A stretch of DNA of 13,871 nucleotides, from positions 1 to 13,871 of the forward strand of contig CAVBBU010000053.1 of NCBI GenBank assembly GCA_963593765.1, given 5' to 3'. Both the position numbers and the translations under genes were made by a program. Below the pieces are notes generated by a model that saw only the letters and a program-made list of their open reading frames with translations, was not told the DNA's origin and made no database searches. This stretch comes from CAVBBU01 sp963593765. GTDB lineage: Bacteria; Bacillota; Clostridia; Lachnospirales; Lachnospiraceae. Positions 8,135-13,871 of this stretch are shown here, piece by piece; the stretch's first letter is position 1, and every line of letters begins with the position of its first letter.

Positions 8135-8625
8135 AGATAGCTGTTTATCCGGGAAGCTTTGATCCCGTTACATATGGACATCAGGATATAATAGAGAGAG
8201 CTGCCAAGCTTTTTGATAAATTAATTGTAGCTGTTTTGCATAATAATGCAAAAACTCCATTGTTTACAGTAGATGAACGTGTTAAAATGTTACAAGATAT
8301 TACTAAGAGCTATAGCAATGTAGAGGTTGCAAAGTTCGAAGGACTTACTATAGATTTTGTGCACAAGGTAGGCGGCCATGTAATAGTTAGGGGACTTCGA
8401 GCAACTACTGATTTTGAATATGAGCTACAAATGTCACAGACAAACAGAGTAATGTCAAAGGATATAGATACAGTCTTCTTAAATACAAATTTAAAATATT
8501 CTTATCTGAGTTCTAGCACAGTTAAGGAAATCGCCGAATATGGCGGAAATATAGATGCATTTGTACCTGAACAAATTAAAAAGCTGATAATTCAAAAGAT
8601 GCAGCAAAAGGAGAATAACAAATGA
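8131..8625 (+). CDS. coaD: Phosphopantetheine adenylyltransferase
   Basis: Transfers AMP from ATP to 4'-phosphopantetheine to give dephospho-CoA, the penultimate step of coenzyme A synthesis. 164 aa, standard length. The nucleotidyltransferase signature PGSFDPVTYGH (7-17) carries the (T/H)xGH motif. RGLRATTDFEYE (87-98) and SSSTVKE (127-133) are the other conserved CoaD elements. The start is set by AAGGAG (8119-8124) 6 nt upstream. ATGA overlaps on both sides (with rsmD and with the coiled-coil gene) indicate translational coupling in a three-gene block. Confidence 0.98.
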   Translation: MKIAVYPGSFDPVTYGHQDIIERAAKLFDKLIVAVLHNNAKTPLFTVDERVKMLQDITKSYSNVEVAKFEGLTIDFVHKVGGHVIVRGLRATTDFEYELQMSQTNRVMSKDIDTVFLNTNLKYSYLSSSTVKEIAEYGGNIDAFVPEQIKKLIIQKMQQKENNK

Positions 8626-9179
8626 GCAAAATAGAGCAGATTATAGGCGAGATAGAGGAATTTTTAGATAGCTGTAAGTACCAGCCATTATCTAATACTA
8701 AGATAGTTGTTAATAAAGAGGAGCTGGGTGAATTATTAGTTGAGCTTAGACTTGCTATTCCATCTGAGGTTCAGCAGTATCAGAAGATTATAGTTAATCA
8801 GGATGCGATTATTCAGGAGGCAAGGGCTAAGGCAGATAGCATGCTTGCTGATGCAAACAAGATGACAGAGCAGCTTGTTGATGAGCATGAAATTATGCAA
8901 AAGGCATATGCTACAGCAAATAAGCTTATAGAGGATGCTAATGAACAGGCACAGGCTATAGTTGATGATGCTACAAATGAGTCTAATGCTATTCGCTCAT
9001 CTGCGATAAAATATACAGATGATATGCTTGCTGACCTTCAGACTATTATTACACATGGACTGGAAAATGCACATAGCAAGTATGAGGCATATGCACAGGC
9101 ACTGCAAAATAGCTATGATGTAGTTACTTCTAACAGATCTGAATTAGCTGGTGGTGTTTCAGATAGTAGTGTATCATAA
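8622..9179 (+). CDS. Ala-rich coiled-coil protein of unknown function (DivIVA- or ATPase-subunit-H-like)
   Basis: 185 aa, soluble, no membrane segment. After a short N-terminal region (IEEFLDSCKYQPLSNTKIVVNKEELGELL), residues about 45-168 form a long Ala/Glu/Asp-rich helix with heptad character (IIQEARAKADSMLADANK, ATANKLIEDANEQAQAIVDD). It ends in a short Ser-rich tail. Proteins like this are often labelled ATPase or V-type ATPase subunit H in Lachnospiraceae, but I see no nucleotide-binding motif. The AxADxML-type helix resembles the coiled coils of DivIVA/GpsB-like scaffold proteins, so a structural or division-linked role is a guess. ATG 8622 overlaps the coaD stop by 4 nt and has AAGGAG at 8608-8613. 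It is the last gene of its operon; a GC-rich structured region starts right after its stop. Confidence 0.75.
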   Translation: MSKIEQIIGEIEEFLDSCKYQPLSNTKIVVNKEELGELLVELRLAIPSEVQQYQKIIVNQDAIIQEARAKADSMLADANKMTEQLVDEHEIMQKAYATANKLIEDANEQAQAIVDDATNESNAIRSSAIKYTDDMLADLQTIITHGLENAHSKYEAYAQALQNSYDVVTSNRSELAGGVSDSSVS

Positions 9180-9182
9180 ACA

Positions 9183-9316
9183 GGTGCCACGGCATATGTT
9201 GCACTCGAAACACGCTCCCGCTAAGGTGCTTAAGCAGCGGTACTAACAAGCCTGCTTACGCAGCCTTGAAGTGCCGGCCACGCACCATTGTTTCTCGTAC
9301 AACATATGCGTGTCAC
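9183..9316 (+). ncRNA. Candidate structured RNA, multibranched, family not recognised
   Basis: By hand count 9181-9316 is about 54% GC, while the surroundings are AT-rich. The two ends pair over a long distance: 9184-9186 with 9314-9316, 9188-9190 with 9310-9312, and 9192-9201 (GCATATGTTG) with 9300-9309, a 10-bp perfect stem. This continues inward with 9207-9212 (GAAACA) to 9289-9294. Inside are three hairpins: P2, CCGCT 9218-9222 with 9236-9240; P3, CAAG-CTGC 9247-9255 with 9260-9268 around one C·C mismatch, loop TTAC; and P4, GTGC 9271-9274 with 9282-9285. The P2 loop GGTGC (9225-9229) is also complementary to GCACC (9282-9286), allowing a pseudoknot that would compete with P4. Strand is inferred from the flanking genes. 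I do not recognise SRP RNA, tmRNA, 6S, RNase P, a T-box or a common riboswitch. It could be a free ncRNA or a leader of the methyltransferase operon. Confidence 0.6.
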
Positions 9317-9357
9317 TTTGATGCTTTACCAGATAAGCAGTAACTAAGGAAAAAAAC

Positions 9358-9385
9358 GACCTCCGAATGTATAGCGGAGGTCTTT
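9358..9385 (+). terminator. Hairpin before the methyltransferase operon, terminator or attenuator
   Basis: An 8-bp perfect stem (GACCTCCG 9358-9365 with CGGAGGTC 9375-9382, 9-nt loop) is followed by only TCTTT, a weak T tract. It lies after the structured RNA and 19 nt before the TTG start of the next gene. It may end the RNA, or attenuate read-through into the operon. The complementary strand also has a T run (complement of 9350-9356), so it could work leftward too. Confidence 0.55.
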
Positions 9386-9403
9386 GAGTATAAGGAGCAA
9401 AAT

Positions 9404-10750
9404 TTGTTTAACGCACTAGAGCTTCCAAGCACATTTACAGCAAGTATGAAGGAGCTGCTTGGAGCAGAGTATAATGAATTTTTAAATACATATAACGAAA
9501 AGCCATTTTCTGGAATACGCCTTAATGATTTAAAGGTAGAAAAGGGCGACGCTGGCAATATAATTAGTAATTCATGCGAAAAAATCCCTTGGGTTAATAA
9601 TGGCTACTACATAAAAAACGAAAAGGAATTTTCTAAAAATCCGGCCTACTTTGCAGGACTTTATTATATACAAGAGCCATCTGCTATGACACCTGCATCA
9701 CTGCTTGGAACAAAGCCGGGAGATAGAGTTTTAGACCTTTGTGCTGCTCCGGGTGGCAAAAGCACGCAGATAGGAGCAGACCTTAATGGCAGCGGCGTAC
9801 TTATAAGTAATGATATAAGTGCAACAAGGGCAAAGGCACTTCTTAAAAATATAGAGCTATTTGGAATTGGAAATGCATATGTTACTACAGAAGCTCCCGA
9901 GAAGCTATCAGGCATATATAAGGAATATTTTGATAGAATACTTATAGATGCACCCTGCTCTGGTGAGGGCATGTTTAGAAAAAGCCCTGCTGTAATTAGA
10001 TATTATAACGAAAAAGGGCCTAAGGTTTATTCTAAGCTTCAAAAAGAGATATTAGATTATGCGGCAGATATGCTTATGCCAGGCGGAACTATGGTTTATT
10101 CTACCTGTACATTTTCAGTAATTGAGGATGAAGAAAATATAATTAGCTTTTTAGATCGTCATAATGATTTTTATATAGATAATATAGAAGAAAAGCCAGG
10201 CTTTACCTTTTCTGACATTCTCCCAGGGAGCATAAGGCTTTATCCTCACAGGTGTAATGGCGAGGGGCACTTTGTTTGCAGGCTTAAGAAAAAGGGCGAT
10301 CCTATAATTAAAAATGCACACGAATTTAGCTCTAGTATAAAGCTTAATAGTGAAGCTAAGGATTTTTTAGCACATATAAATCGAAGCTTTGATGAAAGCA
10401 GATTTTATATTAATAATGACTATTTATTTTATATTCCAGAATATTCATCGCCGGATAATCAGCTAAGGTATCTTAGAACCGGACTGCTTCTTGGCAATGT
10501 TAAAAATAATAGATTTGAGCCATCACAGGCACTTGCTATGAATTTAAAGCTGTCAGAGTGGGATAATCCTTTAGTGCTATCAAGGGATGATGAAAGGATA
10601 TATCGCTATCTAAAGGGAGAAACTATAGCATCTGATGATAGCTACAAGGGTTATAGACTTCTTTGTATGGAAAAATATCCACTAGGCTTTATAAAGCAGG
10701 ATGGCAATCGCTGCAAAAACAAGTATCTTGCTGGCTGGAGATGGCTTTGA
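9404..10750 (+). CDS. RsmF-like rRNA (cytosine-C5)-methyltransferase, NOL1/NOP2/Sun family
   Basis: SAM-dependent RNA m5C methyltransferase, most likely acting on 16S rRNA; the exact target base cannot be read from sequence. 448 aa. N-terminal region with YIQEPSAM (88-95); SAM loop DLCAAPGGKSTQ (111-122); motif IV DAPCSGEGMFRK (182-193) with Cys185; motif VI STCTFS with the catalytic-type Cys235. The GEGMFRK form is typical of RsmF/YebU rather than RsmB. The C-terminal part (about 300-448) matches the RsmF type: a central domain, then a PUA-like end (RYLKGETI...LGFIKQDG...LAGWRWL). The start is TTG at 9404, supported by AAGGAG (9392-9397) 6 nt upstream. First gene of the second operon, preceded by the structured RNA and hairpin. 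Confidence 0.92.
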   Translation: MFNALELPSTFTASMKELLGAEYNEFLNTYNEKPFSGIRLNDLKVEKGDAGNIISNSCEKIPWVNNGYYIKNEKEFSKNPAYFAGLYYIQEPSAMTPASLLGTKPGDRVLDLCAAPGGKSTQIGADLNGSGVLISNDISATRAKALLKNIELFGIGNAYVTTEAPEKLSGIYKEYFDRILIDAPCSGEGMFRKSPAVIRYYNEKGPKVYSKLQKEILDYAADMLMPGGTMVYSTCTFSVIEDEENIISFLDRHNDFYIDNIEEKPGFTFSDILPGSIRLYPHRCNGEGHFVCRLKKKGDPIIKNAHEFSSSIKLNSEAKDFLAHINRSFDESRFYINNDYLFYIPEYSSPDNQLRYLRTGLLLGNVKNNRFEPSQALAMNLKLSEWDNPLVLSRDDERIYRYLKGETIASDDSYKGYRLLCMEKYPLGFIKQDGNRCKNKYLAGWRWL

Positions 10751-10766
10751 TTTTAGGGAGAATTAG

Positions 10767-11528
10767 ATGAAAAATATAGCTATAATAACCGGTGCATCAT
10801 CTGGAATGGGAGAGCAATGTGCATATATGCTATCGGATTTATTTACTAATCTTGATGAGCTTTGGCTTATTGCAAGACGAGCTGAAAGATTAAAGATCGT
10901 TTCAGATAAATGTGCACTTAAGGCTAGAGTAATGCCACTTGATTTAACGGATAACTCATCATACGAATATATAGAAAATGAGCTTAAAAATCCTAATGCT
11001 GTAGTTCGATTTTTAATTAATGCCTCGGGCTTTGGTAAGATAGGAAACATCGGAAGCATACATGCACAGCAGGAAGCTGATATGATAGACCTTAACTGCA
11101 CTGCTCTTACTAAGCTAACAAATATAACTCTTCCTTATATGAAGAAAAGGTCATGCATAATTAATTTTGCATCTGCCGCCTCATTTGTGCCGCAGCCGGG
11201 CTTTGGTATATATTCTGCAACTAAGGCATATGTGCTTTACTATACTCTAGCTCTTAGAGAGGAATTAAAGGATAATGGCATAAGAGTTTGCTGTATATGC
11301 CCCGGACCTGTTAAAACAGAATTTTTTAACATAGCAGAGGAATATAAAAAAAGTGCATTTTATAAAAAGCTATTTATGGCAAGACCAGAAAAAGTCGCAT
11401 CAAAGGCGATAAGAGATGCATGTAATAATAAGGCTATATCTATATATGGTATTCAAATGAAGATAGCATATATATTAACAAAAATAATTCCATGGAATAT
11501 ATTAATAAAATTTTTTAGGGTGAATTAG
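10767..11528 (+). CDS. Short-chain dehydrogenase/reductase (classical SDR)
   Basis: NAD(P)-dependent oxidoreductase, probably cytoplasmic; substrate not predictable. 253 aa, Rossmann fold. Cofactor loop TGASSGMG (8-15); LIARRAERL (34-42) with two Arg after the second strand, favouring NADPH; LDLTD (59-63); NASGFG (85-90) in place of the usual NNAG; Asn110; Ser136; and catalytic YSATK with Tyr149 and Lys153, then CPGPVKTEFF (178-187). The catalytic tetrad is therefore complete. ATG 10767 is preceded by AGGGAG (10755-10760) and lies 16 nt after the methyltransferase stop. The last ~30 residues are hydrophobic and basic (MKIAYILTKIIPWNILIKFF), suggesting possible membrane contact. The next gene starts at the base after its stop. 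Confidence 0.9.
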   Translation: MKNIAIITGASSGMGEQCAYMLSDLFTNLDELWLIARRAERLKIVSDKCALKARVMPLDLTDNSSYEYIENELKNPNAVVRFLINASGFGKIGNIGSIHAQQEADMIDLNCTALTKLTNITLPYMKKRSCIINFASAASFVPQPGFGIYSATKAYVLYYTLALREELKDNGIRVCCICPGPVKTEFFNIAEEYKKSAFYKKLFMARPEKVASKAIRDACNNKAISIYGIQMKIAYILTKIIPWNILIKFFRVN

Positions 11529-12089
11529 ATGAAGCAGCAAAAGGGATGTAAATATTATAGAAAAAATACCAAAAGACAAAGGCTTATAATAGCTATATTA
11601 TTTTTAATAGCTATTATTATTCAGGTTATTTTATCCAAGGTGCTCTCAGGTAGCTACAGAATATTTTTTACTATAATGGCTATACTAACCGTACTTCCCT
11701 TTGGAGTTATCCTTTCACCGCTAATTGCTATATATAAATATAATTCAAGAAATGCTGATGAGTATGAGTTGATTGATATATATAATGACAGAGGAATTAT
11801 TTTATATGATGTAATATTAAGCACTAGAGAACAGATAATGCCTCTTGATTTTATTTTGATAAATGCAGACAGCATTTATATTTATCTAAGTGATAAAAAA
11901 GTAAGCATAGATAAAACGAAGGCATATATTTTAGATATTATAAAAGGTAATAAAATAAAGCTCAAGATAAATATATATACCGAGCTATATATGTATACAA
12001 AGGCATTAAAAAAGCTTGCTCCTATGGAGGATACGGATAGGCAGAAGCTGCCTGATATAGCATATATAATCAGTAATCTTTCTATGTGA
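11529..12089 (+). CDS. Two-TM membrane protein of unknown function
   Basis: 186 aa, not assignable to a family by eye. A basic N-terminus (MKQQKGCKYYRKNTKRQR) is followed by two hydrophobic helices at about 18-37 and 44-67, with a very short link (SGSYR). The remaining ~115 residues are soluble. By the positive-inside rule both ends face the cytoplasm. The soluble part alternates beta-like segments (YELIDIYNDRGIILYDVIL, DSIYIYLSDKKVSI) and ends in a helical stretch, resembling a small alpha/beta domain. ATG 11529 immediately follows the SDR stop, with AGGGTG (11517-11522) as ribosome site. Its stop overlaps or adjoins the RluA-family gene, so it is a translationally linked operon member. The coding pattern (ATA-rich, no stops) matches its neighbours, so I take it as a real gene. 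Confidence 0.8.
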   Translation: MKQQKGCKYYRKNTKRQRLIIAILFLIAIIIQVILSKVLSGSYRIFFTIMAILTVLPFGVILSPLIAIYKYNSRNADEYELIDIYNDRGIILYDVILSTREQIMPLDFILINADSIYIYLSDKKVSIDKTKAYILDIIKGNKIKLKINIYTELYMYTKALKKLAPMEDTDRQKLPDIAYIISNLSM

Positions 12090-12100
12090 TAGGTGATAAA

Positions 12101-13084
12101 ATGCGTGAGATAAAGGTAGGCTCTAATGAGGCTGGGCAAAGGCTTGATAAGCTTCTTAGAAAATATTTGCCAAGGGCTACAGATGGATTTTTATATAAAA
12201 TGCTTAGAAAGAAAAATATTACTCTTAATTCATCTAAGGCTACTGGCTCTGAAAAGCTAAGCAGTGGTGATACTATAACTCTTTGGCTTTCGGAGGATAC
12301 TATAGGCAAGTTTTCTGATGATAAAAATACATCGCAAAATGTAAAGCCACTAGATGATTCAAGAATAATATATCAGGATAAAAATATACTTATATATAAT
12401 AAGCCATCTGGTGAGCTGTCACAAAAGGCAAGTGATGGTGATGTATCAGCTGTTGAGAGGCTAATTAGCTATATGCTTAGCAAAGGGCTATTAGCTAATG
12501 CGGATCTAAAGACATTTACTCCTGCATTTTGTAATAGATTAGATAGAAATACTAGCGGTATACTTCTTGGTGGAATTTCACTTTGCGGACTTCAAACATT
12601 GTCCACGCTGTTACATGACAGGACAATAAAAAAAGAATATATATGTATAGTTGATGGAATTTTGGATAAGCCAAGGCTTATCGAGGGATATCTATATAAG
12701 GATGAGGCTGCAAATAAGGTGGTTGTATCTGAGGTAGAGATAAAAAATTCAAAGCCGATAAAAACAAAATATACTCCACTATATTCAGAGGATAATAAAA
12801 CTGTGCTTCTAGTTGATTTGATAACCGGAAGGTCACATCAGATAAGAGCTCACCTTTCGTCCATAGGTCATCCTATACTTGGTGATGCAAAATATGGCAA
12901 TATAAATATTAATAATAAATATAAGCTTAAGCACCAGCTGCTACATGCCTACAGAGTAACATTTCCTGCTATAGAGGGAGAGCTAAGTAATCTAAGTAAT
13001 AAAATATTTATTGCAAAAGTTCCAAACAGCTATAAAAAAATAATAAGAGGTTATACATGGGAACCTGGAAAAGCAGAGGACTAA
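12101..13084 (+). CDS. RluA-family pseudouridine synthase with S4 domain
   Basis: Isomerises uridine to pseudouridine in structured RNA, most likely 23S rRNA; the site cannot be fixed from sequence. 327 aa from ATG 12101. An N-terminal S4 RNA-binding domain (about 1-65: AGQRLDKLLRKYLP, KMLRKKNITLN, GDTITLWL) precedes the synthase domain (about 85-315). The catalytic motif reads NRLDRNTSG (145-153) with Asp148; many RluA/RluD members have His where Asn145 stands. GRSHQIRAHLSSIGHPILGD (243-262) is the second family signature. The frame is open back to GTG 12086, which would overlap the previous gene by 4 nt; ATG 12101 is preferred because AGGTGA (12091-12096) sits just before it. The 3' end overlaps recU by 28 nt. 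Confidence 0.93.
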   Translation: MREIKVGSNEAGQRLDKLLRKYLPRATDGFLYKMLRKKNITLNSSKATGSEKLSSGDTITLWLSEDTIGKFSDDKNTSQNVKPLDDSRIIYQDKNILIYNKPSGELSQKASDGDVSAVERLISYMLSKGLLANADLKTFTPAFCNRLDRNTSGILLGGISLCGLQTLSTLLHDRTIKKEYICIVDGILDKPRLIEGYLYKDEAANKVVVSEVEIKNSKPIKTKYTPLYSEDNKTVLLVDLITGRSHQIRAHLSSIGHPILGDAKYGNININNKYKLKHQLLHAYRVTFPAIEGELSNLSNKIFIAKVPNSYKKIIRGYTWEPGKAED

Positions 13085-13593
13085 GAGGCTCTACTCTTGA
13101 GGACTTGATTAATCATACAAATGAAATATATAAGGAAAAAAGGCTCGCTTTAATTCAAAAGATACCAACGCCTATAACGCCTATAGAGATAGAAAAAAGC
13201 ACAAGACATATAACGCTTGCATACTTTGACCAAAAAAGTACCGTGGATTATATAGGAGTAGTGCAGGGCGTTCCGGTATGCTTTGATGCAAAGGAATGTG
13301 CCAGAGATACCTTTCCGCTTCAAAATGTTCATGAGCATCAGATAGAATTTATGAAAAATTTTGAAAATCAAAGAGGAATAGCCTTTTTGATAATTAGCTT
13401 TACACAAAGAGATGAAATATATTATATGCCATTTAATGAGCTGTATGTATACTGGAAGAGAATGGTTGATGGCGGAAGGAAAAGCTTTACCTATGATGAG
13501 ATGGATAAAAGCTATCCTGTAGGCTCAACTAATGATATTTTGGTACATTATCTGCAGCCGCTTGCAAGGGATTTGGAGAGAAGAGAGATTTAA
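13057..13593 (+). CDS. recU: Holliday junction resolvase RecU
   Basis: Firmicute Holliday junction resolvase for recombination and chromosome segregation. 178 aa, shorter at the N-terminus than Bacillus RecU (about 206 aa). It begins with the conserved MGTWKSRGLRGSTLEDLIN. The nuclease core has STVDYIGV (Asp64) and FDAKE (Asp77, Lys79), then FPLQNVHEHQ and IAFLIISF, consistent with an intact PD-(D/E)xK site. ATG 13057 lies inside the RluA-family gene and is supported by AAGAGG (13045-13050) 6 nt upstream. The family-typical N-terminus starts exactly there, so the 28-nt overlap is genuine. In Bacillus recU neighbours the penicillin-binding protein gene ponA; here it closes an RNA-modification operon. 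No terminator follows directly. Confidence 0.96.
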   Translation: MGTWKSRGLRGSTLEDLINHTNEIYKEKRLALIQKIPTPITPIEIEKSTRHITLAYFDQKSTVDYIGVVQGVPVCFDAKECARDTFPLQNVHEHQIEFMKNFENQRGIAFLIISFTQRDEIYYMPFNELYVYWKRMVDGGRKSFTYDEMDKSYPVGSTNDILVHYLQPLARDLERREI

Positions 13594-13667
13594 AATAGGA
13601 TTTATGCCTATGGTTTGAGGCTTGCTTGCGAAGTGGGGCAGGACTGGGCATATAATAAAAAATATGC

Positions 13668-13695
13668 TTGCATTTTTGGCGTGGTGTTGTATAAT
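13668..13695 (+). promoter_or_regulatory. Probable promoter ahead of the 22-codon ORF
   Basis: An exact TATAAT at 13690-13695 has a weak TTGCAT (13668-13673) 16 nt upstream. A second TATAAT-like box lies at 13651-13656 without a good -35. Transcription would begin near 13702, about 25 nt before the small ORF and just ahead of its AGGAGG. Between recU and here (13594-13667) I see no gene or strong hairpin. Confidence 0.5.
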
Positions 13696-13726
13696 GAGCA
13701 AGATAACTTTTAGGAGGCTTATACAG

Positions 13727-13795
13727 ATGATGGTATTTAGTTTAAAGAAAAAGCATATAGTCATTTCAAAGTCTCTTTTATATTTCAATTTTTAA
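13727..13795 (+). CDS. 22-codon small ORF: small protein or stub of a truncated gene
   Basis: Encodes MMVFSLKKKHIVISKSLLYFNF: a short start, a KKK cluster and a hydrophobic-basic remainder. It has a complete expression setting: probable promoter (13668-13695), AGGAGG (13712-13717) 9 nt before ATG 13727, and a strong intrinsic terminator whose stem begins at the last two bases of its TAA stop. The N-terminus looks like the n-region of a signal peptide or membrane anchor, so it may be what remains of an exported-protein gene after a deletion that fused its 5' end to a terminator. A functional membrane-associated microprotein or a leader peptide is the alternative. I do not recognise the sequence. 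Confidence 0.4.
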   Translation: MMVFSLKKKHIVISKSLLYFNF

Positions 13796-13822
13796 CCGGT
13801 AGATTTTCCTACCGGTTTTTTT
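13794..13822 (+). terminator. Intrinsic terminator after the 22-codon ORF
   Basis: A 9-bp perfect stem (AACCGGTAG 13794-13802 with 13809-13817, loop ATTTTC) runs into TTTTTTT (13816-13822). This is a textbook Rho-independent terminator, and it is also the first strong one after recU, so it may close the upstream operon. Confidence 0.9.
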
Positions 13823-13858
13823 ACTTCATAGGAAAGTGCGTCCTATGAAGTAAAAAAA
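13816..13858. repeat. 18-bp inverted repeat overlapping the terminator T tract
   Basis: Arms 13816-13833 and 13841-13858 are perfectly complementary: an 11-bp core (ACTTCATAGGA, 13823-13833 with 13841-13851) flanked by T7 on the left and A7 on the right, loop AAGTGCG. The left T7 is the plus-strand terminator tail. The right A7 reads as T7 on the minus strand, directly after GCGGAGCG, which could be the 3' arm of a leftward terminator cut by the window edge. It may therefore be a junction between converging terminators, or a dispersed palindromic repeat. Confidence 0.75.
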
Positions 13859-13871
13859 CGCTCCGCTTTGG

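Noticed and set aside
9196..9246. A 16-codon ORF (ATG to TAA) inside the structured region, with AGGTG 9 nt upstream, as a leader peptide
   Set aside because: Its codons (TCG, CCC, CGG) are unlike the ATA/AGA-rich genes around it, and its bases are fully accounted for by the RNA stems P1 and P2. A leader peptide is not excluded but has weaker support.
9183..9385. A T-box, SRP RNA, tmRNA, hammerhead or common riboswitch in the intergenic region
   Set aside because: The hallmark cores (T-box GGTGGNACCGCG, SRP GGAAGGAAGCAG, a tmRNA tag ORF with a CCA end, hammerhead CTGATGA) are absent by eye.
12086..12100. GTG at 12086 as the start of the pseudouridine synthase
   Set aside because: No Shine-Dalgarno precedes it, while AGGTGA precedes ATG 12101, where the typical S4-domain N-terminus begins.
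13525..13788. An 87-codon minus-strand open frame at the right end
   Set aside because: It covers the recU 3' end and the small ORF's promoter and ribosome site; low-complexity hydrophobic translation and no ribosome site of its own.

Overview
The window reads as chromosomal housekeeping DNA from a low-GC Clostridia, most likely Lachnospiraceae. This is inferred from gene content, gene order, AT-rich codons (ATA for Ile and AGA/AGG for Arg are very frequent), strong AAGGAGG-type ribosome sites, TTG starts, and a Firmicute-type set: RecU, zinc-type L28, a YloU/YloV pair and a single-chain glycyl-tRNA synthetase. I see no IS element, phage gene, CRISPR array, tRNA or rRNA.

Region 1 (1-1692): the 3' part of glyQS runs rightward into a bidirectional terminator. 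It converges there with rpmB (L28) on the minus strand. rpmB and the next plus-strand gene diverge from an intergenic region with one promoter-like site facing each way.

Region 2 (1711-9179): a tight plus-strand operon of Asp23/Gls24 protein, fatty acid kinase FakA, RecG helicase, an L,D-transpeptidase, RsmD, CoaD and an Ala-rich coiled-coil protein. The rpmB | yloU-yloV(fakA)-recG order and the rsmD-coaD pair match conserved Firmicute blocks. The membrane-anchored L,D-transpeptidase sits between them and ends in a repeated TGVNGGPGV motif.

Region 3 (9180-9403): no protein gene is evident. The first ~135 bases are about 54% GC by hand count, far above the surroundings. They fold on paper into a multibranched RNA: a long closing stem joins the two ends and three hairpins lie inside it. 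A second strong hairpin follows just before the next gene. I cannot assign this RNA to a known family; it is the best candidate in the window for something undescribed.

Region 4 (9404-13593): a second plus-strand operon of an RsmF-like rRNA m5C methyltransferase, a short-chain dehydrogenase, a two-TM protein of unknown function, an RluA-family pseudouridine synthase and RecU. Spacings are 0-16 nt or overlaps, so translational coupling is likely. The theme is RNA modification plus DNA recombination.

Region 5 (13594-13871): a compact unit with an exact TATAAT, an AGGAGG site, a 22-codon ORF and a strong intrinsic terminator. An 18-bp inverted repeat overlaps the terminator's T tract. The 22-codon ORF is either a real small protein or the stub of a truncated exported-protein gene.
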